From contig NC_067206.1 in assembly GCF_026262505.1 (NCBI RefSeq), positions 9,482,268 to 9,546,267 of the forward strand: a stretch of 64,000 bases of DNA, in the 5' to 3' direction. Under the pieces are notes generated by a model, which saw only the letters and a program-made list of their open reading frames with translations, searched no databases and had not been told where the DNA came from. This document shows positions 1 to 11,800 of the stretch, in pieces (positions within the stretch are counted from its first letter, which is position 1; every line of letters starts with the position of its first letter). The position numbers and the translations under genes are program-made. This DNA is from Trichomonas vaginalis G3 (lineage: Eukaryota > Parabasalia > Trichomonadida > Trichomonadidae).

Positions 1-828
1 TTCTATGAAATCCTCGTCATCTTCCGCATAACTGATTTGGCTGGTTTTGCGACCACTCGTACGTTTTATGATGAATTCTTCTGGAATGTCGTCAATTCCG
101 CCATTTGTATTGAATGCGGCATCGCTATCGCTATCATCCCTGTTCTTTCCTTTCTTTTTCTTCTTTTCTTTCTTCTGTTTCTGCTTTTTGGGCTGTTTTT
201 GTGGTGGTAAAGGTGATGCAACTTGTTTTGGTATCATAGGCTGTTTTATTTGAGGAGTAGCTAACGGTGATTTGATTTGCGGCATAGGAGGCATGTTTGG
301 TTGAGGTGGTGTGGTCATTTTCTGCGTATTCATCATTTGGCTCATTCTTTGCTGGTATTGCTGAAAAGCTGCGATTTGTTGCATTGTCAAAGCATTTTGG
401 GACATCATTTGTTGTCTGTTTTGGTAATTTTGGTTGTTCTGCATTTGATTCTGCATCTGATTTTGCATTTGGTTATGCATTTGATTATGCATTTGCATTT
501 GAGGGTATTGTCGTTGCATTTGATTTTGTTGTGGCATATATTGTTGCTGCTGCATTTGTTGCATTTGAGGTTGCATTTGTTGAATTTGTGACATAATCTG
601 CTGTTCTGGCGTGGATATTTTATTTGTTTGCTGTGGAATTTGAGGTTTTATTTGTTGCTGTTGCTGCATGTACTGCTGTTGTTGAAATTGCGGGTTCATT
701 TGGTAATAATATTGTTGGTACATTTGAGGCTGCCTATACATTTGATACTGGTAATTATATGGATACTGCATCTGTTGTTGATTAGGCATCATCCCGTTCA
801 TGTCATTGCTCTGTCCATTTTGATTCAT
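1..828 (-). CDS. N-terminus of Q/M-rich nuclear protein, CHD-type remodeller candidate (partial)
   Basis: An open minus-strand frame begins at the ATG at 828-826 and runs off the left edge (276 codons visible, no stop). Residues 1-200 are very rich in Gln, Met, Asn and Tyr (MQNQMQ-type runs). They are followed by a Pro-rich linker, a strongly basic Lys tract (KKQKQKKEKKKKKGKN) and an acidic serine patch (DDSDSDAA). The last visible part reads IIKRTSGRKTSQISYAEDDE. Low-complexity prion-like N-termini followed by basic and acidic patches and an RTSGRKT..YxEDDE motif are typical of the region before the chromodomains of CHD/SNF2 remodellers; this assignment is inference because no catalytic domain lies in the window. 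Plus-strand open frames across 277-927 are antisense shadows of the CAA/ATG-rich repeats. The sense frame is continuous over the whole interval, which supports a real gene. Confidence 0.6.
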   Translation of the reverse strand, partial: MNQNGQSNDMNGMMPNQQQMQYPYNYQYQMYRQPQMYQQYYYQMNPQFQQQQYMQQQQQIKPQIPQQTNKISTPEQQIMSQIQQMQPQMQQMQQQQYMPQQNQMQRQYPQMQMHNQMHNQMQNQMQNQMQNNQNYQNRQQMMSQNALTMQQIAAFQQYQQRMSQMMNTQKMTTPPQPNMPPMPQIKSPLATPQIKQPMIPKQVASPLPPQKQPKKQKQKKEKKKKKGKNRDDSDSDAAFNTNGGIDDIPEEFIIKRTSGRKTSQISYAEDDEDFIE

Positions 829-3673
829 CAAAAGGAAAGAAAACGAGAGCGGGAAATGCCGATTATTTCGCTTTCAATTGCTTATTATTTTTCCAGAAGT
901 CATATTTTGTGTAAATATGAATATTAAATGATAATGACTCCTCAATAATCAAAAAATATTAGAAAATATTAAGGAAAAATTTGCGGTCATTTGAATCTTA
1001 TTTATATTGGAATAAAAACTACACATTGTGAATTGAATTGTTTTGGTAAGAATATTCTCTAAGTTATCGGTAATAAAAGCAATCTTTTAATCATATAAAT
1101 ATTTTTAAAATGCTTGTATCAAAGAGTTGATCTGTATATTGCTAGAAATATTATGGAGCATTGTATGTTGAATTTGTATCTTGAATTGGGCATCTATAAT
1201 ATCAACCTAAAAAGGAATTCCAATTCAAGAGTAGCATTCCTCTTTTCATCATTCTCAATAATGATATAAAAAAAAGTTGTATACAAATTGATCTGTTCAA
1301 ATGATGCAAAGGTAACTAAACTCCTTTCGCCGATCCGATGTGCTCCATATTTAAAATATAGCTTGCATATGTAGAAGAAAAGCTAATTTTGAAGTACGCC
1401 CGAAATCCACCAACAGGATTTCGAGCTATTAAAAGGTACTTTTAAATGTGATTTTTTTTATAAAAAATTAAATTTATTTTAAGATCAGACTAAAAACTAA
1501 TTTTATGGAAAATCTATATCGACAAATTTATTACTTATTGGGTATATAGATTTTTTGATTATGGCGATTATGTCTGATATGCTTCCAATAAGCCAAAACA
1601 GTGTTTTGGGAGTGATTAAATACAAAAAAATCTGGCGATGCTTTACGTGGCAAATGGTCGAATGGTTATTACCCCTTACTATTTGGTACCGGGGACGCTA
1701 GTTCGAAACTGATGCACTATATTTTTTTACAAAATGCGTTTATTAGGACAGGGTAAAGAAAGGTTGCCAATATAATATATTTAAATAAATACAACTAATC
1801 TAGCATAAAAAACTATTGAATATTTGAATTCAATAAAAATTTATATAAAATACATGTAAAGCATAAATTACTATATAAATCAAGCTGTATTTTGTTTTAA
1901 ACACCGATTGTTTCATATAATATATATTCAACTCAAGTTTCTAATTAAGAATTTCATATAAAATTTAGCATATGATCAGCAACAATTAAAATTAGTATTA
2001 CAATTAATAAATTTAGTATAAAAACATATAGATTTAGTATAGATTTTATAGCTGTAATAAAAGAACTATTATAAAAGAGTAATTTACTGAAATGCACCTT
2101 ATATTTATAAACAAAACTTATAACGTGTTAGTTACATATAGAGTTGAAATTCATAGATAGCATAGAGAAGTTGGGATCTTGGCTTAATGGTCATAATATA
2201 ACCAAATTAATTCAAAATTTGAAATTTTAATATTACTGTAACTATAATATATGGATATGTTTTATGAGATCATAAAAAATGACATGTTAATGTAAAATTT
2301 AGAATAAAAAATTATATTTTTTTTAAAAAAACATTGTTCATGAGTGTTAATTGGAGAAGTAGTAAATTAGTTCAGTTTGCAAGTGATGATGGTTAATCTA
2401 ACTATAATTACAATCAATTTTTAAAATACTTCCCGTAGGGCATTTGTTTAATTATTTCACATTCTGATGACATAATTTTTAATATCATAGATAATGAAAG
2501 CGAAAAATATATAAAAATCGACAAACATGTTATAATGAATTGAGAGCTTTACGTGTCAAAAAACACATTTCATACTGATTTCTATAAAAGGTATCTTTAT
2601 TATAGAAGTGTAAGCTATATCTGTTTGTTTTTTTATTATAACAAATTCAAAATTCTCTTATAAGGATTAGATGAAATCTGTATTACTAAATCATTAGCTA
2701 AATGAAGGTTCAAATAGAAAGGAAATATCAATTTATATGATACTGAAACCAAATAGTTCTTTTAATAAAAGATAACACGCTGAAAATTATTGAGTATTTG
2801 CAAATCTCAAAAATCTATTGGTGAATTTGGCTCAACTTTTAAAATTATAACATCCATATCAAATCATAAAAGCAGACAAAAATTAAAGCCAAACCTATCG
2901 GCCAATTTTTTTTTTGATATTTTGATTTTTGAGGTATACTTTTAAAAGTGGATTTAAAGCACTTATGAAAAAACATTAACTTCTGTCGTTATGATTATTG
3001 ATTTAGACAATAATGATTTTAATCTTTGATTATCAAAACACTAAAGTCATCTTTTTAACATTTGCTTGGTAGCATTAACTCAAGTCTAAAGTACTATTTT
3101 ATGTGGCACTCTTAGAATTTTTGTATTCATTGTACACGCTGAAATAGTACCATTAAAGTTATGGCGGACTTTCAAAAAATAGTTTGGTCACCTTTAATGA
3201 TGCTAGAATTTGTTAAAAATACCTTTGATAGAAAGGCTTGTTGCTTTTTATTAGTTTTTGAAGATATTTGTAGCAATATTTTGACGAACTCTTTGGGTCT
3301 ATTTAAATTTGCAGGTTTCTTTTTATAAACTTAAATATTCTATAAACGGAATTATCGGTATGCAATTTAGAGTTAATAGGTATATCTTCTTCAGCTTCCT
3401 ATACTTTAATGAAGCCTGAAGTTGAAAACTTTAAGAGATCTTGTTTAAAAATGATTAATTTCCATTTAATAACAAGGAAACTGTATTAAAATATTGTACT
3501 AATACTTCATTTGAATTGATGTTAATATCATATCAGTCAATATTTACTGAATTACAATAATGTACTTTCAACACATAATTTGAATGATTATATAGGAAGT
3601 CTATCAAAAATAGAACCATCTTGCATGATTTAATATTTAAAAGCAACATACATTTTTAATAATTAGGAACAAT
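829..3673. other. 2.8-kb gene-free AT-rich stretch
   Basis: I see no convincing coding frame on either strand; all frames are short and stop-rich. The stretch is strongly AT-rich with long A and T runs. It contains the upstream region of the Q/M-rich gene (about 829-960) and a tRNA-promoter-like island around 1648-1717 that does not fold into a convincing cloverleaf. Nothing else could be supported. Confidence 0.6.
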
Positions 3674-4435
3674 TTATAAACTAGAAAACATTGCAAAGTT
3701 AAATAACATTTGTTCTTTCCGTTTCAGTTTAATTGGAGAATGAGCAATTCTTCCTGGATAAAGAGTACCATATAGAAGTAATTTTGCTGTAGTGGCTGTG
3801 TAAAAGCCGTTTTGCTGGTTAACACCTAATCCCTGATTTACTCCTATGTTTCTGAACCTAAATCTTGAATAGTTTTTGTTAGCAGTAGTAGGAAAAGAAT
3901 AAGCGTAATAAGTTTTTCCACTAACCAAAAATCTTTTGACCATACTTCTAGAATCTACAGCACGATAATCTATTCTTTCCCATTGGTTTTCCATTAATTC
4001 GCCTAAAACTTCGTACTGAACCATGTATCTCATTTGAGTGATATATAGAAGTGTGTAATTGCGCAAATGAACTTTGGAAGTTAGAAAATCAATGGTGAAA
4101 TGATGTTCATCATTTGGAGAATTAGTTGGGGCGGTAACAAATCTTTCTGGATAAAATTCTATTGGATCTCTTGCTATGCAATCAACTGGTAAACGATAAT
4201 CAGCACTTGAGTTAGCAGCGGATGAATTTGTGACTTTAATAAATTCATCTTGTGTTAGGTTTTTGGAATCAAAGTGGTCTCTCATTGCTTTAAATAGATC
4301 ATTAAAATTGTCTATTGTTGTATAGTTTCTTGTTGTAACATTAATGGGCTTGTGGGATATTGTAAATCCAATTAGGAGAGAGAACATTATCATTTTTAAT
4401 TGATCACTATCAAAAGTATTCAAATCGAAATTCAA
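3674..4435 (-). CDS. Secreted protein with galactose-binding-like C-terminus, unknown function
   Basis: This is a 253-codon frame. The true start may be Met15 or Met17, because MIMFSLLIGFTIS is a short hydrophobic segment that would be a good signal peptide from there, whereas the upstream residues MNFDLNTFDSDQLK are hydrophilic. The mature part has several N-glycosylation sequons (NVT, NYT, NLT, NSS). The C-terminal half alternates aromatic and hydrophobic residues (TYYAYSF, FRFRNIG) and ends with a LLLYGTLYPG strand. That pattern resembles the last strands of F5/8-type or galactose-binding-like jelly rolls, which usually end in an EIEFFG-type strand in trichomonad proteins. The domain call is inference. 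It is an isolated gene in a gene-poor stretch and probably encodes a surface or secreted product. Confidence 0.6.
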   Translation of the reverse strand: MNFDLNTFDSDQLKMIMFSLLIGFTISHKPINVTTRNYTTIDNFNDLFKAMRDHFDSKNLTQDEFIKVTNSSAANSSADYRLPVDCIARDPIEFYPERFVTAPTNSPNDEHHFTIDFLTSKVHLRNYTLLYITQMRYMVQYEVLGELMENQWERIDYRAVDSRSMVKRFLVSGKTYYAYSFPTTANKNYSRFRFRNIGVNQGLGVNQQNGFYTATTAKLLLYGTLYPGRIAHSPIKLKRKEQMLFNFAMFSSL

Positions 4436-5537
4436 AGAATTTTTATAAAACTGTAGATTTTATATAGGTGTTTGGTCTATGATTGATTTCAATCAATGTG
4501 TCCAATTAAATCACTCTGTTTTTCAAATTGAAAAAAACACGTTGAAAAGTTAAGTTGAATTGAATATGAAATTAATTCAGATTAAAAAATTTGACCTGAT
4601 GCAAAAATTTTGGAAATTAGATTTAATTACAATAGTAAAGTGTTTTTAAGTTAAAACAGAGTGACTTAAGATGATCATATATATGTACGATGATGTAAAT
4701 ATTTACTTTCAAACATTCAGAAAAAATTCAATTTAATTTGAATTGAATATAAAATTTATAAAATTAAAATTAAATACCCAATATTGTATTCACTATATTT
4801 TCTGGCTAAATAATTACAATACTTTCTCTGAAAAGTAGTGAAAGTAACAATTTCAATATCTTCAAAATTCAAAATGATTTTTTTAACAATTTAATTTTTG
4901 GCAAAGACAATTGAGTTCAGCGTTTAAAATACAATCTATAAAACGATAATATTTGAATTTATTAGCTTTCAAAATAATACCCAACGTCAAGATCGAAATA
5001 AACTTATTTTTATTGGAAAATACCATCCTATAGAACAGCTGTTTATTGAAATTTCTCACTAATTCGAAAATAATTTTCGATTGACTATAAATTCCAGAAA
5101 GATAAAGTGTTAGCGCTTGGTGGAACACTTTTTTCAATATCTCTAATATCATTTTTATAATGAATTAATTAAACTAGCAAATGATTTTTTTTTTCGGGAG
5201 GTGGATGGGAGGGGCATTATATTTAAATCCATAATTGTTTATATCATATTTAGAAAGGAATTAATATACAACATAAAGATGTTCTTCATCTTCATTTAAT
5301 ATCTCATATGAAGTGTTTGAGTCCATATAAATACTCAAATAAATCTTTTTATATGGGGTATAGAAGTACCTAAAATTTGAATATTTCGGGTATTCGGAGA
5401 AGTGTGGTGTCACCCCATGCATTTACTTTCGTTGAAAATATGGAGTTAACCAATATTCAAAATCAAAGTAGTAAGAACAATATGATGTGAGAAAAAAAAT
5501 TACATACAATGAATTTTTTTGGTATTTTATTAATTGT
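4436..5537. other. Intergenic, one weak 89-codon frame
   Basis: AT-rich spacer between the secreted-protein gene and the eIF4G-like gene. A minus-strand frame at 4883-5152 (89 codons, Leu/Ile/Lys/Phe-rich, N-terminal part weakly like a decayed ankyrin or solenoid repeat) has composition close to translated AT-rich noise, so I do not call it a gene. A purine/G-rich patch lies near 5196-5217. Confidence 0.5.
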
Positions 5538-7961
5538 TTACATTTCAGTATTCAATAAAGCCTTGACGTAGTCAAAGAACTCCAAAACGATGACGTCTTC
5601 AGCCTCGAGTTGATCTGCTGAGTAAGACAAAACCATCTGGCAGAATTCCGGATATAATCTTACGCTTGTTTGGAAGATTTTCTCTGATTTCTTGAGGATT
5701 TCCTTGTAGTGCATTTGAGCGTCTTCAGTTCCAAACATATCGAAGATAAGTCTGCGGCAGAAGAAACCGACATCAACGACATTTGGCTTTGCATCCTTTT
5801 CCAAATCCTTTGCACGTTTAGCAGCAGGTTCACCAGAAGTGAATCTTACAGCAGTTATAGCCCAAGCCAATGTTTGTTCATCCTTCATCAAATCTGTCTT
5901 TTGTGCAGCTTCGATGATATCATTTTCTTCGACAATTGCGTGCGAAAGGAATCTTCCCATGATGATCTCGAGTTTTGGTTGTGGACCTTCTTTAGGAATG
6001 AGTTTAATGAACTCAATAATTTCGACGAAAGAGAACAAATTGCAATTCAACAATTCACCGTAAAAAGTGAATGCCAAACCCCATAAACCAGGATTATCTT
6101 CATCAATAACAATCTTCTGGAATTGTGGATGTTGTATCTGTACTTCTCTTCTTATTTCTGTCCTGTTATATGGTAATCTTGTGATGATTACTCCGAGATA
6201 TTCAACAAATTCATGGATATCTCTGACATGGTTCTTCAAGAACTTGAAGATCGTGGAAATAACAAGTTTAAGAGGTGCTGATTTGTTGATTGATGGATCA
6301 AATGGTTCATTGGGTCCTGTCTGTTGATATTGACCTTCAATTTCTTCTTCAAGAGATGCAATGTCGTATTCTGGAACTTTTTGTTTGATTTCTTGGATCC
6401 TTTGTTTTTGTATTGGTTTCGCTTTTTCTTCTTGTTTTGGTGTCTGTTTCGTGTATTTCTCCCGCTCTTCAAGTAACTCTTTGACCAAGAATTGTACATA
6501 ACCGTCACAAACGTGACAATTATCTTGAACATATCTATAAAATGTTGCAACTTCTGATGATTTCTTCTTGATCAAGTAATCACCGACAGCTGATAATCCT
6601 GTTCTTACAATATCAACTGCTTTCTTCTGTGGCTGCTTGAGAATGGCGCCTTCAAGAGCTCTGTAGAAATAGAAAGGTGAAATAATCGTTTCCTTCAGAA
6701 TATTCGCGATCCAAACGATAAAAGATTGAATAGTTGTAATTTTCGTTTGAGGGGAATTGATCAAAGCTTCGTATCGTTGGTTCGTGAAGGTGATTAATCT
6801 GTCATGGAATGTGGAATTCATGCAGAGGTAATGTGCGAATAACGCGTAGTGTTGTATCTGCATATTCTTTTCTGGTGATGTATTTTCCATTGTTGCTCTG
6901 TTCAACAACAAGAAAATAACAGTGTTCATTGGTAAGAGTGGTCCGATGTTCTGTTTGAACCAGGAAAGAACAGATGCCAAGTTCTTAGTATTAAGAGTAT
7001 TTAATTTGATCGTAGCTTCACGTGTCATGGCTTCTATTGACTGGTCACTGAAATCTCCTGCTCTCTTTCTGTATCCTGTTGTTATGTAGCGGTCTTCTTC
7101 GTGTTCAACGAGAGATGCTTTGCCAGAGAAGAATCCTGTGCGACGAGTGGGTACGCGATTGGCTGTAATGCTTGAAAGGTTCATGAGCATGATGAAGCCG
7201 GGTGTTTTGAGACGTTCAAGCTTATCAAGATTTTGTGGCTTGCATTTGTAAACTTCATCGGGTGAGTAAACGCGTTTCGGACCAATCTTGATCTGTGTCT
7301 TGCTTGTATCGACTTTCTCTGTTGTATCGTCGATCTGTTGATCAGGTGGAGCTGGATATTCTTGATCTTTGAAAATTGGAAGGTTGCATGGGAAGGGAAC
7401 GATAAGACGTGTCTCTACGAACTCTTTGTTTGATACAAGAATGTTCGCAGGCATTTCTGGTAAAGAAGACATGATATCTTGGCCATCTCTTCTTGTTTTG
7501 TGGACAGATTTGGACTGTATTGGTCCGGCAGCATTGGTTGTGTTTGGAAGCTCATCGAGTAATTCGATCTCTTGTCCTTCTGGAAATGCATAACTGAGAG
7601 GAGGCTTTGGGAAGTTTGATTGGAACTGAACTTCTTCCTCTTTGTCGTGTACAATCGGCTTTTCTGGAATTCTTTTCTCTGACTTGAATTCGGTCACTGA
7701 TGGATCTAATTGGACATGGATTGATTCTACTTTCGGCCAAATAGGTAAGTCATAGATAAGATTGCTCTTGAAGTCCATTTCTGGATTCCACATGAATGGA
7801 GCTTTTGTCAAGAAAGGCATGAGTAATTTTTGGGTCGGCTTTCTTGCAGGAAGTTCATAAGACTTCTCGAATTTAATTTCGCCGCCACCAATACTGGCGT
7901 TCATGCGGGTCGCCTTTTCGACCTTGATGGTGACAACACCAGAGTTGAGAAGGGAACTCAT
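5538..7961 (-). CDS. eIF4G-like translation initiation scaffold (MIF4G domain)
   Basis: 807 codons without introns, starting at the ATG at 7961 and ending TGA/TAA-side at 5538. Residues about 310-510 form a helical solenoid that starts TREATIKLNTLNTKNLASVL and has the spacing of the MIF4G domain (compare the LNKLTP start in eIF4G). Upstream, YSPDEVY at residues 232-238 fits the Y-x4-hydrophobic-aromatic pattern of eIF4E-binding peptides, and it sits about 75 residues before MIF4G as in eIF4G. A charged Gln/Lys/Glu linker (about 500-560) precedes a second helical domain (about 595-800) of HEAT/MA3 type. The family joins cap-bound eIF4E to eIF4A and eIF3 in the cytoplasm. The eIF4E-site call is weaker than the MIF4G call. 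Alternatives are another MIF4G scaffold such as a p97/DAP5- or NOM1-like protein. Confidence 0.75.
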   Translation of the reverse strand: MSSLLNSGVVTIKVEKATRMNASIGGGEIKFEKSYELPARKPTQKLLMPFLTKAPFMWNPEMDFKSNLIYDLPIWPKVESIHVQLDPSVTEFKSEKRIPEKPIVHDKEEEVQFQSNFPKPPLSYAFPEGQEIELLDELPNTTNAAGPIQSKSVHKTRRDGQDIMSSLPEMPANILVSNKEFVETRLIVPFPCNLPIFKDQEYPAPPDQQIDDTTEKVDTSKTQIKIGPKRVYSPDEVYKCKPQNLDKLERLKTPGFIMLMNLSSITANRVPTRRTGFFSGKASLVEHEEDRYITTGYRKRAGDFSDQSIEAMTREATIKLNTLNTKNLASVLSWFKQNIGPLLPMNTVIFLLLNRATMENTSPEKNMQIQHYALFAHYLCMNSTFHDRLITFTNQRYEALINSPQTKITTIQSFIVWIANILKETIISPFYFYRALEGAILKQPQKKAVDIVRTGLSAVGDYLIKKKSSEVATFYRYVQDNCHVCDGYVQFLVKELLEEREKYTKQTPKQEEKAKPIQKQRIQEIKQKVPEYDIASLEEEIEGQYQQTGPNEPFDPSINKSAPLKLVISTIFKFLKNHVRDIHEFVEYLGVIITRLPYNRTEIRREVQIQHPQFQKIVIDEDNPGLWGLAFTFYGELLNCNLFSFVEIIEFIKLIPKEGPQPKLEIIMGRFLSHAIVEENDIIEAAQKTDLMKDEQTLAWAITAVRFTSGEPAAKRAKDLEKDAKPNVVDVGFFCRRLIFDMFGTEDAQMHYKEILKKSEKIFQTSVRLYPEFCQMVLSYSADQLEAEDVIVLEFFDYVKALLNTEM

Positions 7962-8598
7962 CTAATCGCGTCACTTTTTTAACATATCCGAAAACATTCT
8001 TTCTAACTGTCAGAACATAACATCTACTGACTATTCTGATTGAAAGTATAATATATAGCATATAGTCTATTGATATCTAAGGGAGATACTTATTTATTTG
8101 GCTAAAATATAATACATATTTTATTTGAACAATATATTTGCTTTATATGATTGCCAAATGGATATCTTGGTAGTAGATATCCAAAGTAAGTAGATTATTT
8201 TATGGAAAAATCTTTAATAATAATAAATTTCATTTAATTTTTGAAAATATATCTGTTATAGTCATAATTAACTTTTTAAAGGTACTTCTGATATTAAAGT
8301 ATGCAGATTTAAGAGCTTTCTTTGTGAAATTGAGTTTTTGCTGGAGAATTTGCTAAATCATATATTTATTAGGCATTTTGGTACTGAATAATGATATAAA
8401 TATTCATTAATTGCTCTGGGAACATGGTGAAGACCTGTATAATCATTAAACAACGAAGATCCGAAATTCCACAATTTAATTTTATCTTCAAAAAAGCTAT
8501 TTATATTGAGAAAAAATGCATGTTTCTAAAAAAGACAGCTAATTATTTAATTTAATCTTTCGCAAGTAGCGATCATTTGCCATCGGAGATTTTATTTC
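7962..8598. promoter_or_regulatory. Divergent intergenic region between eIF4G-like gene and ABC transporter
   Basis: 637 bp separates two divergent starts. On the plus side GATCATTTG at about 8571-8579 matches the trichomonad initiator core TCAYTW and would give a 5' leader of about 25 nt before the ATG at 8599, a length usual for these organisms. On the minus side no clear initiator is seen upstream of 7961. No coding frame is credible. Confidence 0.3.
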
Positions 8599-10842
8599 AT
8601 GAAACTTGATGATTTAGAAGAATCATCAGAGGAAACAACACATCAACTTACCTTTTTCCGATCTCTTTTTGGTTGGGTAGGTCTTGACACTCGAATGCGT
8701 ATGAAATCAGCTTTTGTTATTTGGTTTTCATTCTGTTCACTCGCATTAATTTTTGCAAACATTCAAGATTCAATATCAGTTATCTCTACAAATAAATCAG
8801 CAAATTCTACTCTCGATTCTTTTAATTCATCGCTATATCTAAACGCATCAAATCGAACAATTTATACTAGCATTAAATCAAACAAAACACAAGAATTATT
8901 CAAACAAATATTTACAAACGCAGAAGGTTCGAGATATTTCTTTGATTCAGACGTAATTCGTCTAGATCTTTTTGATTCAGTTGTCGTACCAAAATTTAAT
9001 GTAAATGGCGATTATTCCAAGATCAATACTTCATACTTCCAGTTTAATATTAAAGAATACGACTATTTAAATAGTATTTTACGAGTTTTTGGTTCAAATT
9101 ATAGTCAAATCAATTTTTCTACAGCATCTGGCACTTTTTCCAGAGCCGAATCATTGGAATCATTCAAATTTTTGTGGAGTAATTGGTATTTCACGGAAAT
9201 TTTCTTATTTTTAATCATTGCCCATTATTATCCACTTACTCGATGGATGCACTCACGAGCATTGATTCTACTTAACGTTGCTGGTGTCGGCGACAAGATT
9301 ATTTGGTTGGGATTCACTCTTACTGACTTATTTTAGTCAATATTAGCTGCAATGGTTTATTCTCTCATAGAATTCAGTCATGACAAGGTCAAAGGTACTG
9401 GATCCAGTTTCGGCATGATATTTATATTCTTTATTTTCGCAGCAATCTCGAGTTATTTGTCAGGAGTTTTTTTGACACCAATTTTCAATAGACCTGGCAG
9501 ATTTGGCTTTTTCTTCCTGATCTATGCCATCATTATATGCAGTGGATGGTTCTTACCTTACGTTTTTGGCCATAACCTCAAAGTGAACTGTTATATTCTG
9601 CCTTCTGCTGTTGTTTATAATTTTTATCATAATATGCAGCTGAATATCTATAATAACATATCGTCATCATTCTCAGGTGATAGTCTTTACGTATTGTTCT
9701 CGAATTCGCAGTTATTTGGTTGTTTGGTGCTTCAAATTTTTATTTTTACTTTTTTGTTTGTTTTCTTCATATTATTCATGCCAAAGGAATGGGGATTGCC
9801 TCCCATTGGCTTTAGAAACATGTTTTCGCCAAAAGCTTGGAAAAGATTGTTCCATAAATCGAAAGATTTTGTTTCTGACGAAACTCAACCATTTTTGAGT
9901 GTCAAAAATTTGGTTAAAACATATAATACCCATAGAATTGTTAAAGCTGTTAATGGTGTCGATTTTGATATCCAAAAAGGGGAAATTATTCTTTTGATTG
10001 GGCCAAATGGTTCAGGAAAGAGTACTTTACTCCAATCATTAACAGGTGCTTTAACTACAGATAGCGGTTCCGTTTCTATTTTTGGAAATGAAGCATCTTT
10101 CTTAGATTTACAAAAATGCACAGGATATTGCTATCAGAACAACGTCTTCTTTGATAACCTGACTGTTAGGAAACATTTAGAATTCTTTGCAAGGCTCAGA
10201 AGTGTCAAAAAAGAACAAATGAAGGACTAAGTCGACCACATTGTCTCTTTATTAGATATGGAACCACTCCTTGATCGTCTTCCTAGTACTTTATCTGCTG
10301 GTCAAAAAAGAATTGTCTCCACGGCCATGGCTTTCATTGGTTCTCCACCTTTAGTTATTTTGGACGAACCAACAGTTGGTGTTGATGTAAGAAAGAGGCA
10401 GTTGGTATGGAACATCGCTTCTTACTTCAAGAATACAACAACTATTATTGCTAGCCACTCATTGGAAGAAGGAGAAGCTGTTGCCAGCAGATTATTCGTC
10501 ATGGAAGCAGGAAAACTAAAATTCCAAGGAACACCAAGCGAGTTAAGAGAAGAATATCATTGTGGATATCGTCTTAAAGTCATTGCAAATGAAGATGACG
10601 AAGAAGATATGGATGAGATTGTTAATCAGTTACTTGAACTAACTAAAACAGTTATTGAAGATGCTGCTATTGATTTCGAAAGAGGCGATTCAATTATGTT
10701 GCCTGTTTGCGACCAAATTCCTCAACTAATGAAAACATTAGACGAAAAAATTGGTTCGCTAAAGGTAACAGGTTTTACTATCTCCATTGAAAACTTGGAG
10801 CATGTTATGCTTCGTATGATTGCAAATGGAGATGAATATTAA
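8599..10842 (+). pseudogene. ABCA-type half ABC transporter with two in-frame stops
   Basis: A single continuous frame of about 748 codons is interrupted only by TAG at 9334-9336 and TAA at 10228-10230; there are no frameshifts. Layout: an N-terminal cytosolic tail, a first membrane segment (about residues 34-54), a large sequon-rich extracytosolic loop, a six-helix membrane block, then one nucleotide-binding domain. The ATPase motifs are clear: Walker A GPNGSGKST (about 9999), the C-loop LSAGQKR (about 10291), Walker B VILDEPTVGVD (about 10354) and the H-loop ASHSLEE (about 10450). The order TM, ectodomain, TM, NBD is that of ABCA half-transporters, which move lipids. The motifs are unspoiled, so inactivation is recent, or the stops are read through. 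The first stop falls in the membrane block and the second just before the C-loop, so neither fragment alone could be active. Confidence 0.8.
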
Positions 10843-11406
10843 TTTATATTTGTAAAATTTTGTTTGTATTCTTGTTTATTTAACTACCAAAATCATTTTT
10901 AATCCGATGTATTTATTCACATAGTTATTGTTTGTTCTTTTCGCTATTTTTTATCACAAAACGTGAAAGATCTGTAATTTTGAATAGAAAACAATCCTTT
11001 TTAACATAGAAAAATGAGCTACTTGATGTTGAGTAATATTGGTTTTTAATAAATTTGGATGCTTATCATATATTTTCTCAATTCGAAAAATATTCATTCA
11101 ACTGCAATCTTCTTTTCTTGAAAATAATTAGTCTTATTATAGCCAAATGTGATTCTAAAAGGAGTATGAAAAATAATCCGTTGTTGTTTTTACATTGTTC
11201 AAAAAACCTCGGTTACATCGCTTAATCAGGATTTGTACAAAAAATCTGAATAAAGTATGATAAATATATTGAGTAGCTGGGTTGAAATTGTATTATTTTC
11301 AATTTGAAATTCTATTTCGGAATTCAGACTTTTTGAATTTTTTTTTATTTAGCATTAAACCAATGTAGTTCATTCTTGTCCGACTGGAAAATATGATTTT
11401 TCGAAA
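10843..11406. other. 3' spacer of ABC gene
   Basis: No gene is visible. The interval ends with the 10-bp target duplicate TTTTTCGAAA at 11397-11406 of the adjoining Mutator-like element. Confidence 0.5.
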
Positions 11407-11800
11407 GAGTAGGGGTAATTTTAGCTAAAAGTGACACACTTGTAAAAAGTGACACACCCGTGAAGGGTGTGATTACCGATCGGTAATTTCGACAGTTTAG
11501 AATTTAAAATTTTTTATGGAACTGTTGCGAGTTTCATAAAGAATTTAAGGAATATAAGCAAAGATTTGAATCAAAATCTTAGACCTAAGCCGCTCGCTTC
11601 GCTCGCGCAAATTACAGAATTTGGATGCAATACCCCTCAATTCATTGTTGAGAATGCCAAGTCTTTTCAAGATAAAATTATTACAGATTTCCACCTTCAA
11701 ATTTATACAACATTATAAAAATTTATGAATAAAAACTTGATATAAAATAACATTTTTATTTTTACTAAGAAAAAAAGGTTTTTGATAATAAATTTATTTT

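Noticed and set aside
277-927. Plus-strand frames rich in Leu/His or Phe/Ala
   Set aside because: They are antisense readings of the CAA/CAG/ATG-rich minus-strand gene.
1648-1717. tRNA-like island: A-box-like TGGTCGAATGG and B-box-like GTTCGAAAC at tRNA spacing
   Set aside because: The T-stem has a mismatch and wobbles, the acceptor ends do not pair, and no 5-bp anticodon stem with a 7-nt loop forms. At best it is a decayed tRNA-derived sequence; a covariance-model scan would settle it.
4883-5152. 89-codon minus-strand frame
   Set aside because: Ile/Leu/Lys/Asn/Phe composition equals translated AT-rich noise; no motif or neighbour support.
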